A DNA stretch of 64,000 nucleotides from contig NZ_QHHQ01000002.1 in the NCBI RefSeq assembly GCF_003258595.1, forward strand, positions 496,001 through 560,000. The letters are read 5' to 3'. Every line of letters begins with the position of its first letter. Within the stretch, counting starts at the first letter, position 1. Shown in pieces: positions 8,365-18,011 of this stretch. The translations under genes were made by a program, and so were the position numbers. The notes beneath the pieces are model-generated. The model was not told the origin of the DNA. It saw nothing but the letters and a program-made list of their open reading frames with translations, and searched no databases. The DNA is from Acuticoccus sediminis (GTDB lineage Bacteria > Pseudomonadota > Alphaproteobacteria > Rhizobiales > Amorphaceae).

Positions 8365-10581
8365 TCAGGCGGCCGGGGGGAGGCCGGCGAGGTGCTTGTC
8401 GAGCGTGACCGGATAGTCGCGCACGCGCACGCCCGTCGCGTTGTAGACCGCGTTCGCCACGGCCGCCGCGACACCGCACAGCCCGATCTCGCCGATCCCC
8501 TTCGCCTTCATCGGCGACGACTTGGCGTCCGGGTAGTCGAGGAAGATCACGTCCTGATGCGGGATGTCGCCGTGCACCGGCACCTCGTAGAAGCCGAGGT
8601 CGTTGTTGACGAAGAAGCCGTGCCGCGGGTCCACCGCGAGCGCCTCCATGAGCGCCGCCCCGACACCCATCGTCATCGCGCCGATGACCTGGCTCCGCGC
8701 CGTGATCGGATTGAGGATCCGGCCGGAGTCGACCACCGCCAGCATCCGCCGCACGCGCATCTCCCCGGTGAACTGGTCGACCCCGACCTCGACGAAGTGC
8801 GAGGCGAACGTCGCCTGCACGAAGGTCTTGTCGAGGTCGCCGTAGGCGATCCCGTCCTCACCGACGAGTGGCCCGCCGGCGGCCGCATCGGCAAGCGGGA
8901 CACGGCGGTTTCCGGCCGTCACGTGGCCGTCGGCGAAGTCCGCGTCGTCGGCGTTGAAGCCGAGCCGTGCGGCCACCGCCTCCCGCAGCTTCACGCACGC
9001 GGCGTAGAGGCCCGAGGTCGAGTTGTTGGCGCCCCACTGGCCGCCGGACCCGGCGGCTCGCGGGTTGACCGAATCACCGAGCTTAACCGTGACCGCGTCG
9101 ACCGTGAGGCCCAGCATCTCCGCCGCCGTCTGGGCGAGGATGGTGTAGGTGCCGGTGCCGATGTCCGTCATGTCGGTCTCGACGGTCAGCCGGCCGTCCC
9201 GCTCGAGGCGGATCCGCGCCTCGGACGGGAAGGGGAGGTTGAGGCGGAAGCCGGCGGCCATCCCCATCCCGACCAGCCACTTGCCGTCGCGCACGGAGCC
9301 GGGGATCTTGTCGCGCTCGGACCAGCCGAAACGCTCCGCGCCGGTCCTCAGGCACTCGACGAGGTGGCGCTCCGAGAAGCGGCGCCCGGGGTCTCGCGGG
9401 TCCGCCTGCGTGTCGTTCATGACGCGCAGCTCGACCGGGTCGATGTCGAGCCGCTCGGCGAACTCGTCCAGCGCCATCTCGAACGCCATCAGGCCCGGAG
9501 CCTCGCCGGGGGCGCGCATGTCGCTGCCCTCGCCGAAGTCGAGGCGGGCGAGCTTCAGGTAGTTGTCCCGGTTCGGCGCCGCATAGAAGAGCTTCGTGGG
9601 CGCGATTCCTGCCTCCGGGAAGCCGCCGGGAAGGTTGCCGCTGGTGCTGACGTGGCTGATCGCCGTCAGCGTCCCGTCCGGCCGGGCGCCCAGCCGTATC
9701 CGCTGGATCGTGGCGGCGCGGCGCGTGCCGTTGTTGATGATGATGGGGCGTTGCAGCACCACCTTCACCGGCCGTCCCGCCGCCTTCGCGCCGAGCGCGG
9801 CGAGGAGCGCGTCGGCGCGGATGTAGAGCTTGCCGCCGAAGCCCCCGCCGATGAACGGCGAGTCGACGCGCACGTTCTCGGCCGCGATGCCGAGCGCCCC
9901 GGCGAGCGCGTCCCTCGCCCAGCCGATCATCTGGTTGGAGGTCCAGACCGTCAGCCTGTCGCCGTCCCATGCGGCGATGGAGGCGTGCGGCTCCATCATC
10001 GCGTGGGTCTCGTCCGGTGTGGTGTAGATCTCGTCCAGTGTGACGGGCGCGGCGGCGAACGCGGCGTCGAAGTCGCCGACGCGGTCGTAGATCTCGGCGT
10101 CCGGCCCCTCGTTGGGGTCGGGCGAGGGCGGCGCGTCGGCGGCGACCGCGGCGAGGTCGTACGCGCCCGGCGCCGCCTCGTACTCGATCCTGACCAGCCG
10201 GGCCGCCGCGCGGGCCGCCTCGAACGTCTCCGCCACCACCAGCGCGACCGCCTGATGGTAGTGCGCGATCTCGTCGCCGCCGAAAAGGCTGGCCGTCTGC
10301 CGGAAGACCGCCGGCACCGGCGCGTGGTCGAGCGTGGTGAGGACGGCGATGACGCCGGGGGCCGCCTTCGCCGCGCTGACGTCCGCGAGCCGGACGCGGC
10401 CCTTCGCGACGGTCGCGCCGATGATCCAGCCGTAGGCCGGACTCGTCACCGCGTCGTGCCGCTCGGCCGCGTAGGGCGCGGTGCCGGTGACCTTCAGCGG
10501 GCCGTCGATGCGGGGCGTGGGGCGGCCGACGACCGTCAGTCTGTCGATCGGGTTCCGGCCCGCCGGGGTGGTGAACTCCAT
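8365..10581 (-). CDS. paoC: Aldehyde oxidoreductase molybdenum-binding subunit (PaoC/YagR-like)
   Basis: A 738-residue large subunit of the xanthine oxidase family, binding the molybdopterin cofactor and the substrate. The order matches E. coli PaoC: N-terminal VVGRPTPRIDGPLKVTGTAPYAAE, the first Mo-binding half with FIGGGFGGKLYIRADALLAALGAKAAGRPVKV shortened here to the GGGFGGK loop, and the C-terminal KGIGEIGLCG with the conserved catalytic Glu. It follows PaoB by four bases. The holoenzyme oxidises aldehydes to acids in the periplasm and would enter through the Tat signal on PaoA. The dedicated insertion chaperone gene (paoD/xdhC type) is absent from this operon. The true aldehyde substrates cannot be read from sequence. 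Confidence 0.9.
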   Translation of the reverse strand: MEFTTPAGRNPIDRLTVVGRPTPRIDGPLKVTGTAPYAAERHDAVTSPAYGWIIGATVAKGRVRLADVSAAKAAPGVIAVLTTLDHAPVPAVFRQTASLFGGDEIAHYHQAVALVVAETFEAARAAARLVRIEYEAAPGAYDLAAVAADAPPSPDPNEGPDAEIYDRVGDFDAAFAAAPVTLDEIYTTPDETHAMMEPHASIAAWDGDRLTVWTSNQMIGWARDALAGALGIAAENVRVDSPFIGGGFGGKLYIRADALLAALGAKAAGRPVKVVLQRPIIINNGTRRAATIQRIRLGARPDGTLTAISHVSTSGNLPGGFPEAGIAPTKLFYAAPNRDNYLKLARLDFGEGSDMRAPGEAPGLMAFEMALDEFAERLDIDPVELRVMNDTQADPRDPGRRFSERHLVECLRTGAERFGWSERDKIPGSVRDGKWLVGMGMAAGFRLNLPFPSEARIRLERDGRLTVETDMTDIGTGTYTILAQTAAEMLGLTVDAVTVKLGDSVNPRAAGSGGQWGANNSTSGLYAACVKLREAVAARLGFNADDADFADGHVTAGNRRVPLADAAAGGPLVGEDGIAYGDLDKTFVQATFASHFVEVGVDQFTGEMRVRRMLAVVDSGRILNPITARSQVIGAMTMGVGAALMEALAVDPRHGFFVNNDLGFYEVPVHGDIPHQDVIFLDYPDAKSSPMKAKGIGEIGLCGVAAAVANAVYNATGVRVRDYPVTLDKHLAGLPPAA

Positions 10582-10585
10582 GGCC

Positions 10586-11536
10586 TCAGGCCCTCCCTTC
10601 GGCGATCACCAGCGCGAGGGTGCGCTCGGCGAGGGGGATCTTGAACGCGTTGTCCTCCTGCGGCGCCGCGCCCTCGAAGGCGGCGGCGACGACGGCCGCC
10701 GGCCCCTTCGCCAGTTCCGCTTCCGCGGCGGCGACCCGCCAGGGCCGCGGCGCCACGCTGCCGAACGCGACGCGCCCGGTCCCGTCGGGCTGCAGGACCG
10801 CCGCCACCGAGACGATGGCGAACGCGTACGACGCCCGGTCGCGGACCTTGTGGTAGTGGTGCGTGCCGCCGAGCGGCGGCGGCAGCGTCACGGCGGTGAT
10901 GAGCTCGCCCGGCCGCAACGCGAACTCGACTTCCGGCGTATCGCCGGGGAGGAGGTGGAAGTCGGCGAGGGGGATGCTGCGCGTCGCGCCGTCGGCGTCC
11001 ATCGTCTCGACCGTGGCGTCCAGCACCCTGAGCGCGACGGCCATGTCTCCGGGGTTCTGGGCGATGCAGCTCTCGCTCCCGCCGATCACCGCCAGCGAGC
11101 GCGTGATGCCGCCGAGCGCCGAGCATCCGGAGCCGGGAACGCGCTTATTGCAGGGGAGGTCCGTGTTGTAGAAATACGGGCAGCGGTTGCGCTGCAGCAG
11201 GTTCCCGCCGGTCGACGCCTTGTTGCGGAGTTGCCCCGTCGCCCCCGCGACGATCGCGCGGGAGAGCACGCCGTAGTCGCGCTTGACCCGGGGGTGGGAG
11301 GCGACCACCGTGTTGGTGACGAGGGCGCCGATGCGCAGTCCCCCCTCCGGCGTGTCCTCGATCGTGTCGAGCGGGAGGTGACGCACGTCGACGAGGTGGG
11401 TCGGCGTCTCGATCTGGAACTTCATGAGATCGAGGAGGTTCGTGCCGCCTGCGATGAACTTCGCACCGGGGGTGGAGGCGACCGCCCGGACGGCCGCGGC
11501 CGGGCTTGCCGCCCGCTCGTAGGTGAACGGCGTCAT
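10586..11536 (-). CDS. paoB: Aldehyde oxidoreductase FAD-binding subunit (PaoB/YagS-like)
   Basis: A 316-residue medium subunit with the FAD-binding type 2 fold: [16 protein letters not shown] near residue 35, then [17 protein letters not shown]. The following [23 protein letters not shown] region is the cysteine-rich insertion that in E. coli PaoB carries an additional [4Fe-4S] cluster, which argues for PaoABC rather than ordinary xanthine dehydrogenase. It passes electrons between the iron-sulfur subunit and FAD. Its ATG overlaps the PaoA stop codon (ATGA), so translation is coupled. The frame continues upstream as antisense-like sequence without homology, so the start is taken at MTPFTYERA. 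Confidence 0.92.
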   Translation of the reverse strand: MTPFTYERAASPAAAVRAVASTPGAKFIAGGTNLLDLMKFQIETPTHLVDVRHLPLDTIEDTPEGGLRIGALVTNTVVASHPRVKRDYGVLSRAIVAGATGQLRNKASTGGNLLQRNRCPYFYNTDLPCNKRVPGSGCSALGGITRSLAVIGGSESCIAQNPGDMAVALRVLDATVETMDADGATRSIPLADFHLLPGDTPEVEFALRPGELITAVTLPPPLGGTHHYHKVRDRASYAFAIVSVAAVLQPDGTGRVAFGSVAPRPWRVAAAEAELAKGPAAVVAAAFEGAAPQEDNAFKIPLAERTLALVIAEGRA

Positions 11537-12180
11537 CCCTGTCCTCCCGCAACCTCGGTGATCGCCTCGGCGATGTTGGAGTAGGCGCCGCAGCGGCAGA
11601 TGTTGCCGCTCATCCGCTCCCGCAGCTCGATGTTGGTGAGCGCCACCGGCGCGGTGAGATCGTCGGTGACGTGGCTCGGAACGCCCCTTCCGACCTCGTC
11701 GAGGATGGCGACCGCCGAACAGATCTGGCCCGGCGTGCAGTAGCCGCACTGGAAGCCGTCGTGCTTCACGAAGGCGGCCTGCATCGGGTGCATGTCGTCC
11801 GGGGTGCCGAGGCCCTCGATGGTGGTGACGCTGTCGCCCTCGTGCATCACGGCGAGGCTGAGGCAGGCGTTGATGCGCGTGCCGTTCACCAGCACCGTGC
11901 AGGCGCCGCAGTGGCCATGGTCGCAGCCTTTCTTCGTGCCGGTGAGGTTCAGGTGCTCGCGCAGCGTGTCGAGGAGGGTGGTGCGCGTGTCGACCGTCAC
12001 CGAGCGCGCCTCGCCGTTGACCTCGAACGTGACGTCGGAGGTCCCGCCGGCGGGGAGGTCCGTGGTCCTCGCCAGCGACGGCAGCGCGCCGCCGAAGGGG
12101 GCTGTCGTCAGTGCGGTCGTTGCGGTGGCGCCGGCCACGAACGTGCGGCGGTTTAGGCTCAGCCATTCTGGCAGCATCAT
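11533..12180 (-). CDS. paoA: Aldehyde oxidoreductase [2Fe-2S] subunit with Tat signal (PaoA/YagT-like)
   Basis: A 215-residue iron-sulfur subunit. Residues 1-40 form a twin-arginine signal ([10 protein letters not shown] followed by a hydrophobic Ala/Thr-rich stretch), sending the folded trimer to the periplasm. A plant-type [2Fe-2S] domain follows ([11 protein letters not shown]), then the family-specific second cluster domain ([10 protein letters not shown] and [10 protein letters not shown]). The ATG at 12180 has GAGGAGG ten bases upstream; the second ATG one codon on is possible. It is the first gene of the three-gene operon. The same three-subunit layout with Tat signal is known from E. 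coli paoABC, which protects against aromatic aldehydes. Confidence 0.93.
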   Translation of the reverse strand: MMLPEWLSLNRRTFVAGATATTALTTAPFGGALPSLARTTDLPAGGTSDVTFEVNGEARSVTVDTRTTLLDTLREHLNLTGTKKGCDHGHCGACTVLVNGTRINACLSLAVMHEGDSVTTIEGLGTPDDMHPMQAAFVKHDGFQCGYCTPGQICSAVAILDEVGRGVPSHVTDDLTAPVALTNIELRERMSGNICRCGAYSNIAEAITEVAGGQG

Positions 12181-12321
12181 CGTTCGCCTGCCTCCTCTAC
12201 AGTCTGGAGCAATGAGCGGCGGGCCTCGTGACGTGCTGAAGGCCAGTCCGTCAGGGCCGCTTCGGTCACTGGCGGCGAGGTTATCGGGTCGGGCCGGGCA
12301 CACACGTTAAGGGCGGTAAGC

Positions 12322-12344
12322 GTCGGTAAATTAAGTTGACCGAC
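12322..12344. promoter_or_regulatory. Inverted repeat upstream of the pao-like operon
   Basis: GTCGGTAAA (12322-12330) and TTGACCGAC (12336-12344) form a near-perfect 9-base palindrome around TTAAG, the only AT-rich patch between the exporter gene and PaoA. It lies about 140 bp upstream of paoA and could be an operator or promoter element for that operon; the identity of the binding protein is unknown. Confidence 0.35.
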
Positions 12345-12375
12345 AGGTTCCGGGGCGCCGGTGGACGCGCGGCGT

Positions 12376-13671
12376 TCATCGCCCGAAGTGCGGCCGGTCG
12401 CCGGGAAGGGGCGTCGCGAACGCCATCGACAGGCCGACGGCGATCGCCGAAGTCACGAGGATCGCGGTGCCGGCGAGGGCCAGCGTCTCGCCGACGAGCG
12501 CCGGGGAGACCGTGCCGCCGGCGTGGACGATGGCGAGGCCGCCGTTGCCGGCGCGGAAGGCGTAGTAGGCCGGCATCATGCCGACGACGCCCGGAAAGGC
12601 GAACGTGACGGTCGGCACGCGGAATCGCCGCGCGATCAGGCGCGCGACGACCGCCGTCGCGAACGCGGCCACCAGCGAGGCGCCCACGAGGTCGAAGCCG
12701 AGGCCCTCGCACGCGGTGCGCATCCCGCGCCCGGCGATGGCGCACAGCATGCAGCCCCAGGCCGCCCGGGCCGGGACGTTGAAGGCCAGCGCGAGCCCGG
12801 CGCCCACGAGCGCCGCCATGACGAGCTCCTCCGGAAGGCCCGGCGGGCTCGCGTCGCGCTCGATCGAGAAGCCGTCGCCGGCGATCGCCGCCGCGAGGAA
12901 CAGGGCGAACGCGATCGCGAGGATGGTGGCGCTCGCGACGATGATCCGCGACAGCCCGACGACCACGTGCCGCCCCAGCGCGTCGCGCACGCCGTTGAGC
13001 AGCGGCACGCTGGGCACCAGGATGAGCCCGCCCGCCACGAGGCAGAGCGCGGGCGAGGCGTCCGGGACCGCGCCGATGGCGACGGAGCCGAGGAGCCCGC
13101 CGCCGAACGCGGCGAGGGCGGCGGCCGCGATCGGGTTCATCCCCGCCGCGCGCAGGCGAAGCCGCAGCAGCCAGATCGTCGCGCCGACCGCCGCCGAGAC
13201 GAGGGCGACGACTGCGCTCGCGCCGAACAGGCGGGCGAGGGCGGCCGCCGTCACGCCCATCGCCAGCGCGACGATGAGGCCGGGGTAGCGCGGCGCTCCG
13301 CTCTCCACCCCGTCGAGGCGCCGCTCGATCCCGGCAAGGTCCGCCGTGGGGGCGAGGCTGTCGCCGTGGATGGCGTCGAGCGTCTCGAGCGCGCGCATGT
13401 CGACCGACGGACTGGCGATGGTGCGCCCCAGACGGGTGCAGAACGCCTCACGCCCCTCGAGGGTGAGGAGCAGTCCCTCCGGCAGGATGAGCGGGCGGGC
13501 GCGGTAGCGGTGCGCCGCCGCGAACGACGTCACCGCGTCCTCGACATGCGCCGAGTCGGCCCCGTTCACCACCATCAGCCGGCCGAGCCGCAGCGCGATG
13601 TGGGCGACCTCGTCGGCCGTCGGGAACGGATCCGCCGCAGCGCGCGGACGCGGAGCTTGGTCGGCACACAT
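12376..13671 (-). CDS. Threonine/serine exporter family membrane protein (ThrE-like)
   Basis: A 431-residue protein joining both halves of the ThrE/YjjP-YjjB family. Residues 20-130 are the soluble N-terminal region (ALRLGRLMVVNGADSAHVEDAV and the RPLILPEGLLLTLEG segment typical of the family). About ten hydrophobic helices follow, with the second half starting near ELVMAALVGAGLALAF and containing FAFPGVVGMMPAYYAFRAG. Members export threonine and serine by proton antiport, and other paralogs may move small dicarboxylates. The gene is monocistronic and divergent from the large regulator at 13956. The start at 13671 has a weak GAGGG upstream; MVVNGAD would cut into conserved sequence. Confidence 0.85.
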   Translation of the reverse strand: MCADQAPRPRAAADPFPTADEVAHIALRLGRLMVVNGADSAHVEDAVTSFAAAHRYRARPLILPEGLLLTLEGREAFCTRLGRTIASPSVDMRALETLDAIHGDSLAPTADLAGIERRLDGVESGAPRYPGLIVALAMGVTAAALARLFGASAVVALVSAAVGATIWLLRLRLRAAGMNPIAAAALAAFGGGLLGSVAIGAVPDASPALCLVAGGLILVPSVPLLNGVRDALGRHVVVGLSRIIVASATILAIAFALFLAAAIAGDGFSIERDASPPGLPEELVMAALVGAGLALAFNVPARAAWGCMLCAIAGRGMRTACEGLGFDLVGASLVAAFATAVVARLIARRFRVPTVTFAFPGVVGMMPAYYAFRAGNGGLAIVHAGGTVSPALVGETLALAGTAILVTSAIAVGLSMAFATPLPGDRPHFGR

Positions 13672-13955
13672 CGCGGCATCGCCCTCGTCGGTCTGTCGGG
13701 GTGGGGTGCGACGCCGCAGAGGTCTCGCCCGAGCCGCCCCGGCCTGCGTCGATCCGCCTACTGCGGCGAAGGCTATCGGCTGGGCCGGCGCTGTCGCGTA
13801 AAAACTCGTAAGTTCAGTGGTGTGGAACCCGGAGAAACCCTCGCCCCGGCGGCGCTAGATGACAGATCGGATGTCAGGGCCGGTCATATGTTGCCGGGCG
13901 CCGCGATCCGGGCCAGATTTCGGCCGTCCGCATACGGCTGTGGGGAGACCTGGCG

Positions 13956-16847
13956 ATGCCCGGGACGTCGAGCGACGCAGCGTCGGAGACGAAGTATGCG
14001 TTCGGGCGCTTCGAGCTCGACACGCGCCGCCGCCTGCTGTTGCGGGACGGCGAGCCCATCCGTGTCGGCAGCCGTGCCATCGACCTCCTGACCGTGCTGA
14101 TCGAGCGGGCCGGGGAGACGGTGAGCAAGCAGGACCTGATGGACCGTGCCTGGCCCGATGTCTTCGTCCACGAGGACAATCTCAAGGTCAACATCGCCGG
14201 TCTCCGCCGCGTTCTGGACCGGGGCGGGCGGACCAGCGTCATCGCCACGGTCCCGGGCCGCGGCTATCGCTTCATCGCCGCGGTCGAGCGGGCGGCTCCG
14301 GCCGGCGAGCGGGGCGGGTTCGATGTCCTGCCTGCGCCGCCGCCACTCGTCGGCCGCGCGGCGGACGTCGCGACGGTGGCCGAGCGGCTCGGTCCCGGCC
14401 GCCTGGTGACGGTTCTCGGCGCGGGCGGGATCGGCAAGACGGTCGTCGCCGTGGCCGCCGCCCACCGCCTGGTGGACGCGTTCGCCGACGCGGCCGCCTT
14501 CATCGATCTCACGAAGATCAGCGACGGGGCGCTCGTCCCGGCGATCTTCGCGTCGACGCTCGGTGTGGCGACCACGGGGGAGGAGCCTCTGGCGGGCGTC
14601 GCGCGGGTCCTCGGCACGCGCCCCCGACTGCTGATCGTCGACAACTGCGAGCATGTCCTCTCCGCCGCGGCGGTGGCGATCGAGCAGCTGATGCGCGGTC
14701 TCCCCAACCTCGCCGTGCTGGCGACGAGCCGCGAGCCCCTGAGGCTTCGGGAAGAACGCGTCTACCGCCTCGATACGCTCGCCAACGCACCGGGCGGGAC
14801 GCCGACGGCGTCGCTCGCGCTGTCCTATCCGGCGGTCGAGCTCTTCGTGACCCGGGCGGCGGAGCGCGCGGGCTACGTCTTCACCGACGCCGACGCTCCC
14901 GTCGTCGCCGAACTCTGCCGGCGGCTCGACGGCATGCCCCTCGCGATCGAGCTTGCCGCGACGCAGACGGCGGCGCGCGGCGCCGTGGAACTCCTCACCA
15001 TGCTGGAGGACCGGTTCCGCCTCCTGAGCTACGGTCCGCGCCAGGCGCCGCCGCGCCAACAGACCCTGCTCGCGACGCTCGACTGGAGCTACAATCTCCT
15101 GCCCGACGACGAGGCCGACCTCCTGCGCGCGCTCGCGGTGTTCATGGGCCCGTTCGACGTCGAGGGGGCGCTCGCGGTCGCGCAGGCGGATGCCGACCCG
15201 GTCGCGGTGGTCGACGCGCTCGCGCGGCTGAGCGCCAAGTGTCTCCTCGTCGCCGAGGTGCGCAACGGCGTTCCCTTCTACCACCTCCTGGAGACGACGC
15301 GCGCGTACTGCCTGGAGCGGGTCGAGCGCAGCGGGGAGGGCGAGGCCCTGTTCCGTCGCCACGCCGAACACGTCTGCGCCCTCCTGGAGCGAGCCTCGCT
15401 CGACTGGATGGAGCGGCCGGCGCGCGAGTGGGGCGCCGTGCATGACCGGGTCCTCGACGACCTGCGCGCCGCCCTCGCCTGGTGCCGGCGCCGACCCGCC
15501 GACCGGCTGCTCGGCATCCGGCTGACCATCGCCGGCAGCCTCCTGTGGACCCACCTGTCGCAGCTTGCCGAGTGCCGCGTCCACGTGGCGCGCGCCGTCG
15601 CCGACCTCGACGCCGCGGGCCTCGCCGGCTCGACGGCGGAGATGCAGCTTCAGGCCGCGCTGGCGAGCGCCACCATGTACACCCGTGGGCTCGTCCCGGA
15701 GGCGATGGACGCCTCGCGCCGCGCCCTCGAACTCGCCGGGCAGCTCGGCAACACCGAGTTCTACCTGCGCAGCCTCAAGACGCTCGCGACCTACGAGAAT
15801 CTCAGCGGCAAGCCCGCCTCGGTGGTGAGCCGGCTGGAGCATTTCGCGCAGGTCGCCGAGGCCGAGGACCCGTTCGCGCTTCCGGACGGCGAACGCCTGC
15901 TCGCCATCGCCGAATACTACCTCGGCCGCTTCGAGAGCTCGCGGCGGCGGCTCGAGCACCTCATGCAGCAGGCGCGCGGCCCCGGCGGCGTCCGGTCCAC
16001 CCGCTTCGAGATCGAGCGCACCGGCGTCGTCGGGTGCGCGCTCGCAACCGTCCAGTGGCTCACCGGCTTGCCCGACACCGCGATGCGCACCGCCGCGCGG
16101 ATGGTGGAACTGAGCCTCCTGTCCGGCCACGAGCTGTCGCTCAGCAACACGCTGGCGCTCGCCTGCCAGGTCGCCCTCTGGGCCGGGCGGTATGCCGAGG
16201 CGGAGCGATACCGCGACATGCTCGACGAGCCGCTCTGCCCGCACGACATCGACTTCTGGCGGCGGCCTTTCGCGCTGTACGCGCGCGGCGTCCTCGCCTG
16301 CGTCCGCAGCGGGCCTTCGGTGGAGGGCATCGGCATGATCCGGCGGGCCATCGCGGACCTCGAGGGGGCGAACCTCCTGCTGCGCACGCCCCATTACCTC
16401 GGCACGCTGGCCGAGGCTCTCGCGGCGCGCGGCACGCTCGACGAGGCGGCCGACACGATCGCGCTCGCCCTCGACCGCGCACGCATCCAGAACGAGCGCT
16501 GGTGCGTCCCGGAGCTCTTGCGCATCCAGGGAACGATCGAGCTGGCGCACGACCGGGCCGACGACGCGGAGGCCACGCTCCTCTCGGCGCTGGGGCTCGC
16601 CGACGAGATCGGTGCGCTGTCCTGGCAGCTGAGAGCCGCCAACGACCTCGCCATGCTGTGGGTCGACCGCCGGAGGGGCGTGGACGTCCGCCCGATGCTC
16701 TCGCCGATCGTCGGCCTGTGCACCGAGGGGTTCGACGGGCGCGACTTCGTCGTCGCGACCGGTCTCATCGGGGGCGGCACGGGCCGTGCCTCCCGCCATG
16801 CGCAACGGCAGTTGTCTCCACGCAATGCCCGCACGGGCTGCGGCTGA
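13956..16847 (+). CDS. Winged-helix / NTPase / helical-repeat transcriptional regulator
   Basis: A 963-residue regulator. Residues 12-110 are an OmpR/PhoB-type winged helix (YAFGRFELDTRRRLLL, SKQDLMDRAWPDVFV, TVPGRGYRF). Residues 130-420 form an NB-ARC/STAND-like P-loop NTPase with Walker A GAGGIGKT (155-162), Walker B LLIVDN (225-230) and the ATSREPL sensor. The rest is alpha-helical repeat resembling TPR. It lacks a receiver domain. STAND regulators of this kind sense an inducer through the repeat region and use ATP/ADP exchange to oligomerise on DNA. Targets are unknown; the divergent exporter gene and the VOC gene behind it are nearest. GGGGAGA lies upstream of the ATG. Confidence 0.87.
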   Translation: MPGTSSDAASETKYAFGRFELDTRRRLLLRDGEPIRVGSRAIDLLTVLIERAGETVSKQDLMDRAWPDVFVHEDNLKVNIAGLRRVLDRGGRTSVIATVPGRGYRFIAAVERAAPAGERGGFDVLPAPPPLVGRAADVATVAERLGPGRLVTVLGAGGIGKTVVAVAAAHRLVDAFADAAAFIDLTKISDGALVPAIFASTLGVATTGEEPLAGVARVLGTRPRLLIVDNCEHVLSAAAVAIEQLMRGLPNLAVLATSREPLRLREERVYRLDTLANAPGGTPTASLALSYPAVELFVTRAAERAGYVFTDADAPVVAELCRRLDGMPLAIELAATQTAARGAVELLTMLEDRFRLLSYGPRQAPPRQQTLLATLDWSYNLLPDDEADLLRALAVFMGPFDVEGALAVAQADADPVAVVDALARLSAKCLLVAEVRNGVPFYHLLETTRAYCLERVERSGEGEALFRRHAEHVCALLERASLDWMERPAREWGAVHDRVLDDLRAALAWCRRRPADRLLGIRLTIAGSLLWTHLSQLAECRVHVARAVADLDAAGLAGSTAEMQLQAALASATMYTRGLVPEAMDASRRALELAGQLGNTEFYLRSLKTLATYENLSGKPASVVSRLEHFAQVAEAEDPFALPDGERLLAIAEYYLGRFESSRRRLEHLMQQARGPGGVRSTRFEIERTGVVGCALATVQWLTGLPDTAMRTAARMVELSLLSGHELSLSNTLALACQVALWAGRYAEAERYRDMLDEPLCPHDIDFWRRPFALYARGVLACVRSGPSVEGIGMIRRAIADLEGANLLLRTPHYLGTLAEALAARGTLDEAADTIALALDRARIQNERWCVPELLRIQGTIELAHDRADDAEATLLSALGLADEIGALSWQLRAANDLAMLWVDRRRGVDVRPMLSPIVGLCTEGFDGRDFVVATGLIGGGTGRASRHAQRQLSPRNARTGCG

Positions 16848-16878
16848 GACGAGGGGCACGGGCGGCCGCCGCCGGCGG

Positions 16879-17727
16879 TCAGCCGTCGCCGACCATGCGG
16901 TCGCGCTCGGACTTGGCGTCGGCGAACACCTTCCTGACATGCCCGAGGGCCTGGACGAACTCGAGCTGCTCGCCCTCCGGCCCCTTGCAGTAGATCAGCG
17001 ACCAGCCGTCCGACGGTCCCGCCTCGATCTTGAGGGTGTTGGTCTCCATCGGCGCCGCCATGCGCTCAGCCTCGGTCGCGATGCGGACGGAACGGTTCGC
17101 CTTCACCTGGGTCATCCCCCGCCGCGCGCACTCGGCCTCGAGGTCGTGGATGAACTGGTTGAAGTCGACGTCGTCGCGGATGTGAAAGCAGATGTGCATC
17201 GAGCGCGGAAAGGCCGGGCTCATATGTTCGCGGGGCTCCGCGAAGCTGTGGCCGCTGCCCATCGGCTCGTCAGCATCGCGATATTGCAGCAGCTCGATCA
17301 CCACGTTGTCGAACTGGATGAACCTGACGTCGAGGCGCTGCGCGCCGCCGGCGAGGTCCGGGACGCCGATGGTGCGCGGGTTGACCCCGCTCTCCTCGGC
17401 GATGATCTCCTCCCCGGTGAGCAGCGTGTAGTGGACCGGGACGCCCTGGAAGTCGCCGTCGCGCATGATCTCGGTGCCGCCCAGCACCTCGGTGTAGAAT
17501 TCGAACGCGCGGTCCATGTTCTGGACCGTCACGCCGAAGTGCTGCACGCCCTGGAGGCGCGCCCCCAGCGGGGCCGTGTCGCGCGTCCGGGCCGGCGCGC
17601 GCGTATCGGCCTTGCCGGCGGTCAACGGGAGCACCGACGCGGCGACCGCGACGGCGGAAGCGCCCGCGAGGCGGAGGGCATGGCGGCGGTCGGGATCGGT
17701 CGGGGCGTTTCCATCATGGCTGCTCAC
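16879..17727 (-). CDS. Exported VOC (glyoxalase/bleomycin resistance fold) family protein
   Basis: A 282-residue protein with an N-terminal signal that looks Tat-type (DPDRRHALRLAGASAVAVAA). The two VOC half-domains lie at about residues 60-150 (LQGVQHFGVTVQNMDRAFEFYTEVLGG) and 165-265 (MHICFHIRDD, GEQLEFVQ). His63, the Glu in VIELLQ, the His in MHICFH and the Glu in QLEF could be metal ligands. Exported VOC proteins of unknown function occur in proteobacteria; a dioxygenase or lyase role is possible. The GTG start at 17727 was chosen because GGAG lies six bases upstream; the frame stays open for 75 more codons without homology. It is divergent from the ABC binding protein gene and convergent with the regulator. 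Confidence 0.78.
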   Translation of the reverse strand: MSSHDGNAPTDPDRRHALRLAGASAVAVAASVLPLTAGKADTRAPARTRDTAPLGARLQGVQHFGVTVQNMDRAFEFYTEVLGGTEIMRDGDFQGVPVHYTLLTGEEIIAEESGVNPRTIGVPDLAGGAQRLDVRFIQFDNVVIELLQYRDADEPMGSGHSFAEPREHMSPAFPRSMHICFHIRDDVDFNQFIHDLEAECARRGMTQVKANRSVRIATEAERMAAPMETNTLKIEAGPSDGWSLIYCKGPEGEQLEFVQALGHVRKVFADAKSERDRMVGDG

Positions 17728-18011
17728 AATCGTCTCCGTGCCTGATCGCGGTCCCGGCGCGGAGGTCCCGGTCGCGCCATGGGACGATACGCCGTGAAGG
17801 CCGCCGGGTGCGGTTAATGGAAGTAGGCGGTGGTAAAACGGTCGTTGTCTGGGGACAGCGACCGCCCGGCCTCCCGGACCCCAGGGCCGCGCGCGCCGCC
17901 GGACGCGTCGGTCGCCGGACGGCTCGAAGAATCGTCGAACGCGCGGGGACACCGGGGAGCGCGGCTGCTATCGTGCGGCACGATGACTCTGGCAACGAGC
18001 AGACGGTGCCG

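Noticed and set aside
13884-16940. 1018-residue open frame on the minus strand
   Set aside because: It is antisense to the winged-helix NTPase regulator, which has Walker motifs in the plus frame. The long frame follows from GC-rich third positions.
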